A DNA stretch of 62,533 nucleotides. Origin: an uncultured Eubacteriales bacterium. GTDB lineage: Bacteria; Bacillota; Clostridia; Oscillospirales; Oscillospiraceae. The notes beneath the pieces were generated by a model. It saw nothing but the letters and a program-made list of their open reading frames with translations. It was not told the origin of the DNA and made no database searches. Shown piece after piece: positions 52,473 through 62,436 of the stretch; within the stretch, counting starts at the first letter, position 1, and each line of letters starts with the position of its first letter. Made by a program: the position numbers and the translations under genes. The stretch is taken from positions 1-62,533 of the forward strand of contig URAZ01000021.1 of the NCBI GenBank assembly GCA_900545925.1, written 5' to 3'.

Positions 52473-55400
52473 TCAGTGGGCATCCCTCCTCTTTCTAAGA
52501 CAGATGCCTGCGAGCGCTGCGCCGCAGAGCAGCAGCAGTCCGGTGGTCATAAACCAGCCTGTACCGCCTCCGCCCGTGGAGGGCAGGGCATAGCCGGCTG
52601 AGTTGACGGCAGTGATGAGAATATTCTCCGTAAGGCGGAACGTGCAGGAGCCGTTGTCCGAGTCCAGCGTCGTTCCGCCGGTCTGGAACGCGACGGCAAA
52701 GCCGTCATGGTTTTCCTCCGTGATCGTGACCTTGGAGCCGTAGGGGAGCGTGAGCGTTTTCTGCTCGCCGCCCTGCAATTTCACGGTTTCCTGAAGCGTA
52801 CTTCCGTCCGGTGTGGTATAAGTGACGGTAAAGGCGAATTTTGTCGTGACCGTGCTGTGGAGCAGCTGCTTTTCAAGCGTCAGATCAACATCCTCATGCT
52901 GGTTTTTGATTTTCAGCAGAGCGCCCTTTCCGTCAACTTCGACAAAAACGTTCGGCTTTGTCACGATCACGGTTCCGTCTGCCGTGACCTTGAGGGAGAT
53001 CTCGCCGAGCGAATCCCGGAAGCCCGCTGGGACTTTCGTTTCTGTCAGCGTGTAGCAGCCGGGCAGCAGGCCGGTCACAGTCAGTTCGCCGGTTGCGCTG
53101 ACCTCCAGATCCTGCGTCGCGGCGGGCGACTGCACTGGATCGACCGGAACGAGCAGCCACTTCTGTGCAGGAGAGTCGTTGTCGGCCCAGCCCTGAATTT
53201 TCTGACCCTCGGCGAACGCCGCTTGATTCAGGTCAAACACGATATTGCTTTCGTGCAGAACGGCCACGCGCGGTTTGATCTTGAATGTGCCGTCTTTGTT
53301 GACGGACAGATACCACTTCTGGTTGTCGTGCGTTGTCGGCGTGCTGGCGTTTTCCCAGAAATGGATCAGCGTGCCGTTGTCCAGCTTACCGCTGTCCAGA
53401 TCGAGCCATTTGCCGTTCGCAGCGCTCTGGAAGCTATAAGAACCGTCCGTTTGCTGGTAGACGCGAACCTTTTGCGTATCTGCACCGGTTTTCTTTTGCA
53501 GCTGCGCGTCGAAGGTCGAAAGCGAGGTGTTCTGTCCGACCACATAACGCTGGTCGCCGGCAGCGGTGATGTAGTAAAGCTGCGTTGTGTCGATCACATC
53601 TGCGGCGCGGCTGACGGCGGAGTAACTGCCGTCGCCATTTTTGACGACATTGATCGTGTCTCCGTCCGCATTTTGCAGCTGGAAGACTGCGCCCGAGAGG
53701 GGATTGCCGTCTTGGTCCAGCTTTTGCAGCCGCAGCGGGACAGTTCCGCGTGTGTTGGTGAACACGACCTCGTTCAGCGTATCCTTGACAATGACGCCTG
53801 TGGCGTTTGCGCCTGCGCTGACGACGCCGTTGACCGTGTGCGTCGTGGTATAGCCGGCGGCGCTGTCTTCGACGATGGCGTAGCTTGTGCCGACCGGCAG
53901 GTTCAGAATTTCCAGATGCTCTCCGGCCTTCAGCTGGAAGCTGCCGCCGGAATGGAGATTAAACTGATCAATTCTGACGCCGTTTGCGTTATAGCGATAG
54001 CAGGTATGATCGTCCGTGAGCGCGCTGCCGTCTGAGCGGGTAAAGACGGCATGGAACGTGAATTCCTGCGCCGGGTCAGCCTCACCGGAGACTTCCTTGT
54101 AGACCATCAGGCCGCCTGTCGTCTGCTTGATGTTGATGCCGGAGACAGACGGGAGCGTGAAGTTCATGTAGCAGGTGGAGCCGGACGCGCCGCGTTCGGT
54201 ATAGAAGACCGTCAGCGTGTGCTTCTCGGTTTCTGTCCGGCCTTCCTGACGCAGATAGTCCCACAGATCGACGTATTCGCCGACCGAGGAATGGACGCCG
54301 CCGATGTCGCAGACAAGTTGGTTATCCAAAAAGACCCACATATCGTCGTCGCCGAAGAACGTGTATTCCAGCGGCCCGATATAGTCCGGCGACAGCGTGA
54401 ATTCAACGGCGTACTGCATGCCGAAGAAGGAGTTGTGCGCCTGCCCGTCGTCGCTGTACGGAAGATTTGTGGATTCGTCTGCCCAGTTTGAGCCGTTGAC
54501 GCCGTCATCACTCTTGAAACCCTGATAATAGATCGGATTACTGTAACTGCCGAAGAGCGGGTCTTTCTTTTCTTTCGCCGCGTCCAGCGGCCAGAAGTCG
54601 TTTGTGTAAATATGTGTGTGCGTCGTACTGGCGCTGGGCGACGGATTGAAGAACTTCTCCAGACCGTCGATGGAGCCGAGCCCTGCGACGCTGGCCGCGG
54701 TGAGCGTATAGGTATCGCCCACCTGCTGGAACGTCAGACTGCTGCCGGAATAGGTGTGCTTGCCGTTCGCGTCGCCGTCGTTGAAGAGCTTCGGCGCAAC
54801 GATATAGTCGTTGTAAACGATTTTACCGTCCTGAAGCGACTTTGCGATCCCGAACGCGCAGCCATAATTCTGGCCGCTGTGGCGGTTCAGATAAACACCG
54901 GAAAACTTGTAGTTGCCCATGCCGGTGCCGCAGTTTGCGTTGCCGAAGGCCAATACATCACAATACGAATCCCATTTTCGCAGACCGTTCGTGCTGGTTC
55001 CGTAGTTCCCCTGCGAATTGATGCCCACGATGCCGGTTGACCACTTTCCGGCGCCGTTCGTTCCGCTGGAAATGTCATAGTCATAGAACGCGGCGGGGGT
55101 GGTGAAGTTATCCTGCACCGCATCGTAGACCAGCCGGAGCACAGTCTGCTTTCCGGGCTTGATATAAATGAGGCTCGGATCCTGCGCGGCGGCAGCCTGC
55201 CGGTTGGTGAAGCGGATGGAGTCGGAGTAGGTGTAAACATCCCAGTCGTCCGCGCTGGTACTGGCGCCGTCCCGGCCATCCTTCAGCACCCAGATCTCCT
55301 TGATCTGATAGTGCTCGTTGTCCATCAGCTTGTCAACATATTTCGGCTCCGGCGCGCTGACATATTCAAAGGTATTGTCGGCGTACATCCGCGTCAGTTC

Positions 55401-55485
55401 CGGCGTAGTCGCAACGACATATTCCTGCGTTGCGTTTCCGGCGTTTTTCTGCGTGGTATTGCCAGTCTTGTTCAGCCAGAGACTC
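52473..55485 (-). pseudogene. 3' part of giant LPSTG surface protein (fibro-slime, SpaA, ricin-like)
   Basis: The open frame runs from the codon after TAA 55488-55490; the first ATG is at 55388, with no ribosome site and no signal peptide. About 970 residues from that ATG: a fibro-slime/PA14-like domain (FFGDDDMWVFLDNQLVCDIGGVHS), SpaA domains (LQKLDQDGNPLSGAVFQLQ, CYTLTETKVPAGF), a ricin-like stretch (QKWYLSVNKDGTFKIKPR, SPAQKWLLVPV), and the sorting signal LPSTG with a KRR tail. It is in frame with the CHAP gene upstream, so the two most likely were one adhesin of about 1,660 residues, probably the pilus tip or ancillary subunit. Confidence 0.8.
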
Positions 55486-55487
55486 TT

Positions 55488-57467
55488 TTAGGCGTTCGGC
55501 GTATTGTTCTTCGGAAGGTTTTTGCCGACAGTGTCGAAAATGGTCAGCGCAGCGTCGCCAGCCGTATCAAAGCGCGGAATTTCCGCGTAATACTGCACCG
55601 TGAATTCCGGATTCGCCGACGAGGCCAGCAGAACGAGCGTCCCATCCTGTACGCTGACCGTCAGCACGGGCACAGACTCGCCCGGCGCGACCGTTACGCT
55701 TTCGACCTCCTGCAAACCTGCATCCTCGTCCGTCTGCATGACGGACACTGTCACGCCCGTGTCGGCATCCAGTATATCTTCGTCCGCCTGTTCAAACAGG
55801 GAAGACAGAGCGGCGCTCTTGACCAGAACCTCCGCCGTCAGCGTCATTTCGCTGGTATCGACCGGCGTTTCAGCCTGTGTCAGTCCGATCTGCCGGACGA
55901 TCCACTGCTCCGCGCCGCTCGATGCGGACGCAGACAGAAGCGTGCTGTCTGCGTCCACCGTCTGCACGGCAAGCGCTGTACCCTCCGGCAGCGGCTGGGA
56001 GCTTTCGACTGTGACGCGCAGATGCAGCTGTGCATCATCATAGCTGAAGTCCTGCTTGGCCGGTTCTTGCGGGAGATAGCAGGAATCCGTATGCGTATGC
56101 TCCGGAAGCGTGCAGAGAAGCGTTCCGTCCGCATCATAGCAGCTTTCCGTATGTGTATGCTCGTTCAGACCACACAGCGGCGTTTGCTCTTCCAACTGCT
56201 CGTAGCAGTCCGCCGTGTGCGTATGCTGCGGCAGCGGACAGATCAAAAGCCCATCTTCGCTGTAGCAGTCCGGGCCGTGCGTGTGTGCTTCCAACCCGCA
56301 GATGGGCTGCGGGCCAGGATCCGGTTCGTCAGGGGTGTCCGGTTCATCCGGGGTATCCGGCGCGCTGACGGGCAGGACGCCGTAGCCGAGAATCGAGGCG
56401 TCGTCCAGGGCATAGGTTTTTCTGACGACGCAGCCGCCGACATTGCCCTCCGCAGTTGTGATCGCTTCGGGCTGTGCGTCTGTGATGATGCCGACATGGT
56501 CGGCAAGGCGGTCGCTGTCTCGATCAAAGAAGACAAGGTCGCCCGTCCTTGGAGCCATCGTTCCGGCGGTGGCATAGAGTCCCGCGGCCGTCAGCTGCTC
56601 TGTCCAGTAGATGCAGCCGGAGGCATAGGGGAAGACGGACTGCTCGACGCCTGCATAGTGCAGACAGAAAGAGGCGAACATGGCGCACCATTCGCCATAT
56701 GGATCGCCGAACCACGCGCCGTAGCGCGTATAGCCGTGAATCCCGCCGTTTTCATCCACGGCATAGTTGCGGCTGCTCTGCGCGTAGCCAAGCTGGCTGT
56801 TTGCGACTGCCGCGACATTTGCAGCCAAATCGTCCGTGAGATCCTGCGGGATTGTCCGCTCCCATACGGCGGGGGACTCCAGGTCGGCTTCGGGGTCTGA
56901 ATAGCAGGCAAGACTGTGCTGATGCTCCTCCAGTTCGCAGATAAGCAGATCTTCATAGCAGGCATCGGTATGCTCGTGCTGCGTCGGGGCTTCTTCGTCC
57001 GCGCCCTCTTCCTGTCCGCAGATGAGCACCCAACTTGTGCGGTAACAGTCGGCCGTATGCTGGTGTCCGAGGTTCTCCTCCAGACCGCAGACGATATTGC
57101 CCGCTTCGTCAAAGCAGTCCGCCGTGTGCAGGTGGGCACCCTCGCCCTCTGCAAGTTCGCAGACCAGAATGGCCTCCTCCTGATAACATGCGTCCGTGTG
57201 GACGTGTTCCGGCTGCTCCGGCGTGTCTTCATCCGGCGCATCCTGTCCGCAGACCAGCACGCGCGCATAGCAGCTTTCAGGATCGTGGATATGCTCTTCC
57301 TTTCCGCAGAACGGCTGCTGCGACATTGTAACCGCTGGAAGGATCAGCGCATAGGTCGTGCAGAACACGACGATGCAGGAGAGCACCGTCACGACGCGGC
57401 GCCATTTTTTCTTTTGGAGATGTGTTTTCAGATAGTTGATTGTCCGAACCGGCAGATGTCTCCGCAT
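55488..57467 (-). CDS. 5' part of giant surface protein: CHAP domain with HxH...CY repeats
   Basis: 659 residues up to an in-frame TAA. N-terminal membrane-targeting segment (VVTVLSCIVVFCTTYALILPAVTM), six H-x-H-x4-C-[YF] repeats, a CHAP amidase domain (catalytic Cys in GEWCAMFASF, His in LADHVGII), a DEPDTP linker, four more repeats (HTHTADCY, HTHTESCY, HTHTDSCY types), and a beta-rich domain ending FTVQYYAEIPRFDTAG. No sorting signal occurs before the stop, so the product as read would be secreted or shed. Reading through the TAA continues KSLWLNKTGNTT and into the next open frame. Confidence 0.85.
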   Translation of the reverse strand: MRRHLPVRTINYLKTHLQKKKWRRVVTVLSCIVVFCTTYALILPAVTMSQQPFCGKEEHIHDPESCYARVLVCGQDAPDEDTPEQPEHVHTDACYQEEAILVCELAEGEGAHLHTADCFDEAGNIVCGLEENLGHQHTADCYRTSWVLICGQEEGADEEAPTQHEHTDACYEDLLICELEEHQHSLACYSDPEADLESPAVWERTIPQDLTDDLAANVAAVANSQLGYAQSSRNYAVDENGGIHGYTRYGAWFGDPYGEWCAMFASFCLHYAGVEQSVFPYASGCIYWTEQLTAAGLYATAGTMAPRTGDLVFFDRDSDRLADHVGIITDAQPEAITTAEGNVGGCVVRKTYALDDASILGYGVLPVSAPDTPDEPDTPDEPDPGPQPICGLEAHTHGPDCYSEDGLLICPLPQHTHTADCYEQLEEQTPLCGLNEHTHTESCYDADGTLLCTLPEHTHTDSCYLPQEPAKQDFSYDDAQLHLRVTVESSQPLPEGTALAVQTVDADSTLLSASASSGAEQWIVRQIGLTQAETPVDTSEMTLTAEVLVKSAALSSLFEQADEDILDADTGVTVSVMQTDEDAGLQEVESVTVAPGESVPVLTVSVQDGTLVLLASSANPEFTVQYYAEIPRFDTAGDAALTIFDTVGKNLPKNNTPNA

Positions 57468-57523
57468 GCCGATACCTCCTCTCTTTCCGATTCTGTGCGT
57501 GTTTTGTTACATTAGTTACATTA

Positions 57524-58114
57524 TCAATATACAGGGCCGAATACGTTGAGCGGCCAGATCCGGAAAATGACCTTGCCGACGATCTGCTCCGTCGAGACGC
57601 AGCCGACCGTCGTGTTCCGAGAATCAACGGATACGTCGCGGTTGTCGCCCATCAGGAAATATCGCTCGTCCGGCACCTGATACGGCAGTTCGATGTTGGT
57701 TTGGCCGTAAGCCTTTTCCATAAGATACGGTTCGTCCAGCAGCGACCCGTCAACGAAAACGTTTCCGTTTTCGTCGATGTCAACCCACTGCCCGGGGCCT
57801 GCGAGATACCGCTTGATGAGAAGCTTGTTTCCGTGATAGAACGCGGCGATATCGCCTGGCTCAAAGCGTGAACTTTTGATACTGACAACGATTTGGCCAT
57901 CCTGCAGCGTCGGTGACATGGAACTGCCGTAAATGCGCAGCACCGGCATCCAGAGCGTAGCGATCAGCACCGCCAGCGCTGCGACGACGACCAGAATTGC
58001 AACCGTACTTCTGAGCGTCCGGCTATATTTGCTTTTATATCGCAGCCGCCTGCGTTCCGTCGCAAGCTGCTCTGCGGTCGGCAGGTCAACAGGCCTGCTT
58101 GTGCGCTTTCCCAT
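57524..58114 (-). CDS. lepB: signal peptidase I
   Basis: 196 residues. One N-terminal transmembrane segment (STVAILVVVAALAVLIATLW), catalytic serine in GSSMSPTL, general-base lysine in LLIKRYLAGPG, and the C-terminal box GDNRDVSVDSRN. Both catalytic residues are intact, unlike some pilus-island SipA proteins. It is the first gene of the pilus operon, 56 bp before the giant adhesin gene, and may be dedicated to processing or helping assembly of pilins (inference). Confidence 0.93.
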   Translation of the reverse strand: MGKRTSRPVDLPTAEQLATERRRLRYKSKYSRTLRSTVAILVVVAALAVLIATLWMPVLRIYGSSMSPTLQDGQIVVSIKSSRFEPGDIAAFYHGNKLLIKRYLAGPGQWVDIDENGNVFVDGSLLDEPYLMEKAYGQTNIELPYQVPDERYFLMGDNRDVSVDSRNTTVGCVSTEQIVGKVIFRIWPLNVFGPVY

Positions 58115-58224
58115 GATTTCTCTGTTCCTTTTGTAAGATGCGGTTTTGTTCGGCGTGCGTCCGGGACTTGGCATATATGCCCCGGCGCGCCCTCATGAAA
58201 GTAAATGCCTCTTTGCGGACTATA

Positions 58225-58253
58225 ATAATAGCAGTTTTTTCCGTAAATTTCAA
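58225..58253 (-). promoter_or_regulatory. promoter of the pilus operon
   Basis: On the minus strand TTGAAA and TATTAT with a 17-bp spacer, about 110 bp before lepB. The leader contains a stem near 58175-58190 (GGCATATATGCC). Confidence 0.65.
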
Positions 58254-58384
58254 CCCTCTTCGACATTTTCAACGATAATTATATGGATTTTCCTTGCTGA
58301 TAGGAAAAAATCCAGACGGCCGCCGGATGGAATATCTGCCGTTTTCTCTGGCCGCGGGTCTGCAAAATAGAAAGGAATTGACGC

Positions 58385-58413
58385 TTGCGAACGTTTGTTT
58401 TCTATGGTATAAT
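58385..58413 (+). promoter_or_regulatory. promoter of the ABC exporter pair
   Basis: TTGCGA and TATAAT with a 17-bp spacer and an extended TGG. The spacer holds CGAAC-N4-GTTT, a partial match to the Gram-positive LexA box. Confidence 0.7.
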
Positions 58414-58468
58414 ACCTTTTAAGACTGTCTCTTGGAATTTGATTGACAGAAAGGAATGAGAGCCATTC

Positions 58469-60193
58469 ATGAAGGATATCCTACCCTATCTGAAGCCGTA
58501 CCGCAGGCGCATTGCACTGGCGATGCTGCTGGTCGCGGCGGCGACAGTGTGCGATCTGCTGCTGCCGACGATTATGAACGACATCTTGAATAACGGTGTC
58601 CGGCAGTCGGATTTTTCATATATTGTGCGCTGCTGCGCGTGGATGCTGGCCGTTGCGGCGGCGGGTCTTGCCGCGCTTCTGGCTGGGCGGAAGATCAGCT
58701 GTGACGTGGTCGCGGGTTTCAATGCCGATCTGCGCACAGACGTGTTTTCCCTCGTCAATAATATGACGTTCGAGGAATTCAATTCTATCGGCGCGGCAGC
58801 GCTCCTGTCCCGGTCAACCTACGACATCGGCACCGTCTCCTGGGTCGCATCGATGATCTCCGGCAGCCTCATTACGATTCCGGTGCTGTTTTTCGGCGGT
58901 GTCATTCTGGCGCTGCGCAAGGACGTGACGATGAGCCTGATCCTGCTGCTGTTCGTCCCGGCGATTTTCCTGATCGTCCGGCCCATCAGCAAGCGCATCG
59001 GCCCTCTGCACGAAACATCTGATAAGTACATCGATATCCAGAACGACGTCATGCGCGAACGTCTGCACGGCATCCGCGTTATCCGCGCATTTAATAAGGA
59101 AGCGAGTCTGCAGCAGAAGATCGCCGACGCCACACACGTCATGGCCGAGAACATCATCAATGCCAACGTGCAGATGGGACTTCTGAGCCCGGCGGCCGTG
59201 CTGCTTGTGAATCTCGCAGGCGTGGCGATCATATGGCTCGGCGGCTGGCGCATGGAGACGGGCAGCCACGCCATCTCCGGCGGCGATATCTTCGCCATCA
59301 TCCAGTATCTGGCGCTTGTCGCCAACGGCGTTCTGATGGGCGGCTTTGCCATGGTCATGCTGCCGCACGCAAAGGTCGCGGCTGATCGCATCGGCGAGAT
59401 CTTTCACGCCACAGGAATGCAGGAGACAGCCAAGGGCGCGGAGCACACGTTCGGCGGCGAAATTACCTTCGACCATGTGACCTTCCGCTATGAGGGCGCA
59501 TCGGAGGCTGCTGTGCAGGACGTCAGCATGCACATCCTGCCGGGACAGAAGATCGCCATCATCGGCGGCACGGGCAGCGGCAAAAGTACGCTCGTGCAGC
59601 TGCTGCTGTCCTTCCGCCTGCCGACTGAGGGACAGATCCTCTTCGACGGCGTCAGTGCCTCGCAGATCGACCGGGGCGTGATCCGGAAGAACATCAGCTG
59701 CGTCCTGCAGAAGACCGCCGTGTATTCTGGCACTATCCGGCACAATATCGAGATGGGCCGTCCCGGCGCGGAGGAAGCGGACATTCTCGAAGCCGCCGAT
59801 ATCGCGCAGCTCACACCTTTCCTCAATTCCCTGCCCGAGCATCTGGAGCATCCGCTCCAGCAGTCCGGCAAGAACCTCTCCGGCGGCCAGAAGCAGCGTC
59901 TGTGCATCGCACGCGCGATTTTGAAGGACGCGCCGATCTATGTCTTCGACGACAGCTTCTCTGCGCTCGACTTCCTGACAGAAGCGAACCTGCGCCGGAG
60001 CCTCAATGAGAAAATTCAGGGCAAGACCCAGATCGTCATTACCCAGCGCATCACCTCGGCTATGAACGCGGATCACATCTTCGTCATGGACCGCGGGCGG
60101 CTGGTCGATCACGGTGTACACGCGGAACTTTTGTCCCGCTGTAAGATCTATCAGGAGATCTACGCCTCGCAGACAGGAGGTGACGCGAAGTGA
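58469..60193 (+). CDS. ABC exporter half, degenerate-site subunit
   Basis: 574 residues: six-helix exporter domain then an ATPase. Walker A GGTGSGKST and signature LSGGQKQR are canonical, but the residue after Walker B is Asp instead of the catalytic Glu (YVFDDSFSALD). This marks it as the subunit with the impaired site in heterodimeric exporters of the TM287/288-BmrCD type. The next gene overlaps as GTGA. Substrate not predictable; drugs, lipids or peptides are all possible. Confidence 0.92.
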   Translation: MKDILPYLKPYRRRIALAMLLVAAATVCDLLLPTIMNDILNNGVRQSDFSYIVRCCAWMLAVAAAGLAALLAGRKISCDVVAGFNADLRTDVFSLVNNMTFEEFNSIGAAALLSRSTYDIGTVSWVASMISGSLITIPVLFFGGVILALRKDVTMSLILLLFVPAIFLIVRPISKRIGPLHETSDKYIDIQNDVMRERLHGIRVIRAFNKEASLQQKIADATHVMAENIINANVQMGLLSPAAVLLVNLAGVAIIWLGGWRMETGSHAISGGDIFAIIQYLALVANGVLMGGFAMVMLPHAKVAADRIGEIFHATGMQETAKGAEHTFGGEITFDHVTFRYEGASEAAVQDVSMHILPGQKIAIIGGTGSGKSTLVQLLLSFRLPTEGQILFDGVSASQIDRGVIRKNISCVLQKTAVYSGTIRHNIEMGRPGAEEADILEAADIAQLTPFLNSLPEHLEHPLQQSGKNLSGGQKQRLCIARAILKDAPIYVFDDSFSALDFLTEANLRRSLNEKIQGKTQIVITQRITSAMNADHIFVMDRGRLVDHGVHAELLSRCKIYQEIYASQTGGDAK

Positions 60194-61965
60194 AGCAGGA
60201 ACAGAAAAACCACGTTTCCGCCGACGCGCTTATTCAGCTGCTGAAGGGTGCGAAGTCCATCCGCTGGCAGCTTGCGCTTGGCGTGTTTATGAGTCTGGTG
60301 CTTGTTGTGTGCGCGCTGATCATCCCAACGCAGATGGGCGCGCTGGTGCAGATCCTGATCGATTATTTTGACGCGCCGGAGACGGGCGCGTCCGTGCTGG
60401 CGCAGCTCGCGCCGGGGCTTCTGGCGCTGGCCGGTGTGTATCTCCTGCGCGCCGCCATCAGCTACGGCAAAATGCAGCTGCTCAACCGCGCCGTCAGCCG
60501 GTATTTTACCTGCAATCTGCGCATCCAGATCTCCGACAAAATCCAGCGCCTGCCCGTCAGCTTTGTCGATCACACGCCCGTCGGCGATATTCTCTCGCGC
60601 ATGACGGAGGACGTGTCCCGGATCGGCGGCTCCCTGCATACCGTGCTCGATACCATCACGGGCGGCTTTTTGCAGATCCTTGCCATCGCGGTCGTGATGT
60701 TTTTGCAGAACTGGCAGCTTTCGCTGGCCGTGATTGCGTTCATGCCGGTTTCCATCTGGCTGTCAGCAAAGATCGCGGGCCGGTCGGAAACGTATTTCCA
60801 TCAGATGTTCAAGCAGTCCGGCGAGTTGTATTCCGTCGTGGAAGAAGCCTACACGAACTACGCGACGACAAAGGCTTATAATCTCGAGGAGCACTGCGCC
60901 AAACGCCACGCGGAGATCAACGATGCGCGCCGCGTCTCCGAGGCGAAAGCAACCTATCTCTCCGCCATCGTCCAGCCGGTCATTGCTGCGTCCAACTCGC
61001 TGGCGTATATCGCCATCAATCTGCTCGGCGGCTGGCTGATCGTGCGGCAGGGCGTTCCGGTGGGCGTGATTGTGACGCTGGTGCTGTTTGCACGGCAGTT
61101 TTCCGAGCCGCTCGAGCAGATCTCCAACGGCCTGAGTACGCTGCAGCAGGCCAAGGCGGCCGCCCGGCGCGTCGTCGATCTGCTGGAGCTGCCGGAGGAA
61201 GCGCCGATCGAACAAGCTCTTCCTGCGGGCGGAGACGGCAGCGTGGAGTTCCGACATGTGGATTTTGCCTATGAGCCGGATACCGAACTCATCCAAGATT
61301 TGAACCTGCATGTGGAAAAGGGCCAGCACGTCGCCATCGTCGGCCCAACCGGTGCGGGCAAGACGACGATTGTGAATCTGCTCATGCGGTTCTACGACGT
61401 CGATTCCGGCAGCATTCTGCTGAGCGGGCACGACATTGCGAACTATTCCCGCGCCTCTACACGCGACCGCTTCGGCATGGTGCTGCAGGACACATGGCTC
61501 TTCGGCGGCACGATCGCCGAGAACGTAGCCTTCGGCAAGCCGGACGCGACGCGCGAGGAAATTATCCGCGCCTGCGATGAGGCGTACTGCGACCATTTTA
61601 TCCGCACGCTCCCCAAGGGCTACGATACCGTGGTCGGCAGCGATACCTCATCGATCTCCTCTGGCCAGAAGCAGCTGCTGACCATCGCGCGGGCGCTTCT
61701 CGCGCAGCGCGAACTGCTGATTCTCGATGAAGCGACATCCAATGTCGATACGCGTACGGAACTGCTCATCCAGAAAGCCATGGACCGCCTCATGCGCGGC
61801 AGGACCTGCTTCATCATCGCCCACCGCCTGTCCACGATCGTCGATGCCGACCTCATTCTGGTTCTGCGCGACGGCCGTATTGTGGAGCAGGGCAGGCACC
61901 GCGATCTGCTGGAGAAAAAGGGCTTCTATTACGAAATCTACAAGAGTCAGTACGATATCGCATAA
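60190..61965 (+). CDS. ABC exporter half, catalytically complete subunit
   Basis: 591 residues with a GTG start preceded by AGGAGGTGA. Six-helix exporter domain, Walker A GPTGAGKTT and Walker B LLILDEATSNVD with the catalytic Glu. Its signature is ISSGQKQ rather than LSGGQ. Since each composite site uses one subunit's Walker motifs and the other's signature, this heterodimer has one consensus site (this Walker B with the partner's LSGGQ) and one degenerate site, matching the known heterodimeric class. Confidence 0.93.
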   Translation: MKQEQKNHVSADALIQLLKGAKSIRWQLALGVFMSLVLVVCALIIPTQMGALVQILIDYFDAPETGASVLAQLAPGLLALAGVYLLRAAISYGKMQLLNRAVSRYFTCNLRIQISDKIQRLPVSFVDHTPVGDILSRMTEDVSRIGGSLHTVLDTITGGFLQILAIAVVMFLQNWQLSLAVIAFMPVSIWLSAKIAGRSETYFHQMFKQSGELYSVVEEAYTNYATTKAYNLEEHCAKRHAEINDARRVSEAKATYLSAIVQPVIAASNSLAYIAINLLGGWLIVRQGVPVGVIVTLVLFARQFSEPLEQISNGLSTLQQAKAAARRVVDLLELPEEAPIEQALPAGGDGSVEFRHVDFAYEPDTELIQDLNLHVEKGQHVAIVGPTGAGKTTIVNLLMRFYDVDSGSILLSGHDIANYSRASTRDRFGMVLQDTWLFGGTIAENVAFGKPDATREEIIRACDEAYCDHFIRTLPKGYDTVVGSDTSSISSGQKQLLTIARALLAQRELLILDEATSNVDTRTELLIQKAMDRLMRGRTCFIIAHRLSTIVDADLILVLRDGRIVEQGRHRDLLEKKGFYYEIYKSQYDIA

Positions 61966-61966
61966 A

Positions 61967-62002
61967 AAAACCCCGGACAGGCCAAAGCCCGTCCGGGGTT
62001 TT
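61967..62002. terminator. bidirectional terminator
   Basis: Perfect stem AAAACCCCGGAC / GTCCGGGGTTTT between the exporter pair and the convergent MATE fragment. Confidence 0.85.
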
Positions 62003-62079
62003 CTGAAAGCGCACAATCGTATAAAATGGCATGAACCATGGCGAAATTGTACCAGTAGAATGCACCAACCGCGTCCAAG

Positions 62080-62433
62080 CTATGCGCGCCGTTCCCTGCG
62101 GGCCAGATGCGCATAATAGCCAAGGCACAGCAGGACCTGCACAACGGTCGAGCAGGGGGTCGCGAGGCCGATGTAGAACAGGCGCACGTTCGGCAGCCGG
62201 GACATGGCGAACGACACGGGGATACGGACGCCGAACGCGCCCAGAATGCCCTGCGTCATGACAAAGACTGTCTTGCCGAGGCCGGAGAAATAGCCGACAA
62301 AGCAGAATAGGAATGAGGTCAGCAGACAGTCGATGGCGTAGGCCTTGAGATAGTCTGCCGCTTCGAGAATGACGGCATGGTCGTTTGCAAAAATTCCAGC
62401 GAGCAGATCGCCATGGAAGAAATTGAAGTAATA
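62080..62433 (-). pseudogene. C-terminal fragment of a MATE-family efflux transporter
   Basis: 117 codons open on the minus strand, reading FFHGDLLAGIFANDHAVI, then LLTSFLFCFVGYFSGLGKT and RIPVSFAMSRLP, and ending ARRERRA-stop. This matches the last three to four helices of MATE Na+- or H+-coupled exporters (about 450 residues when complete). An in-frame TAG at 62434-62436 and a sharp change to AT-rich sequence mark the break; the N-terminal three quarters are missing. It may be an insertion site, deletion or assembly join. Confidence 0.75.
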
Positions 62434-62436
62434 CTA

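Noticed and set aside
58389..58402. LexA/SOS box in the ABC exporter promoter
   Set aside because: Only a partial match to the Gram-positive consensus (last half-site degraded); kept as a side note, not a feature.
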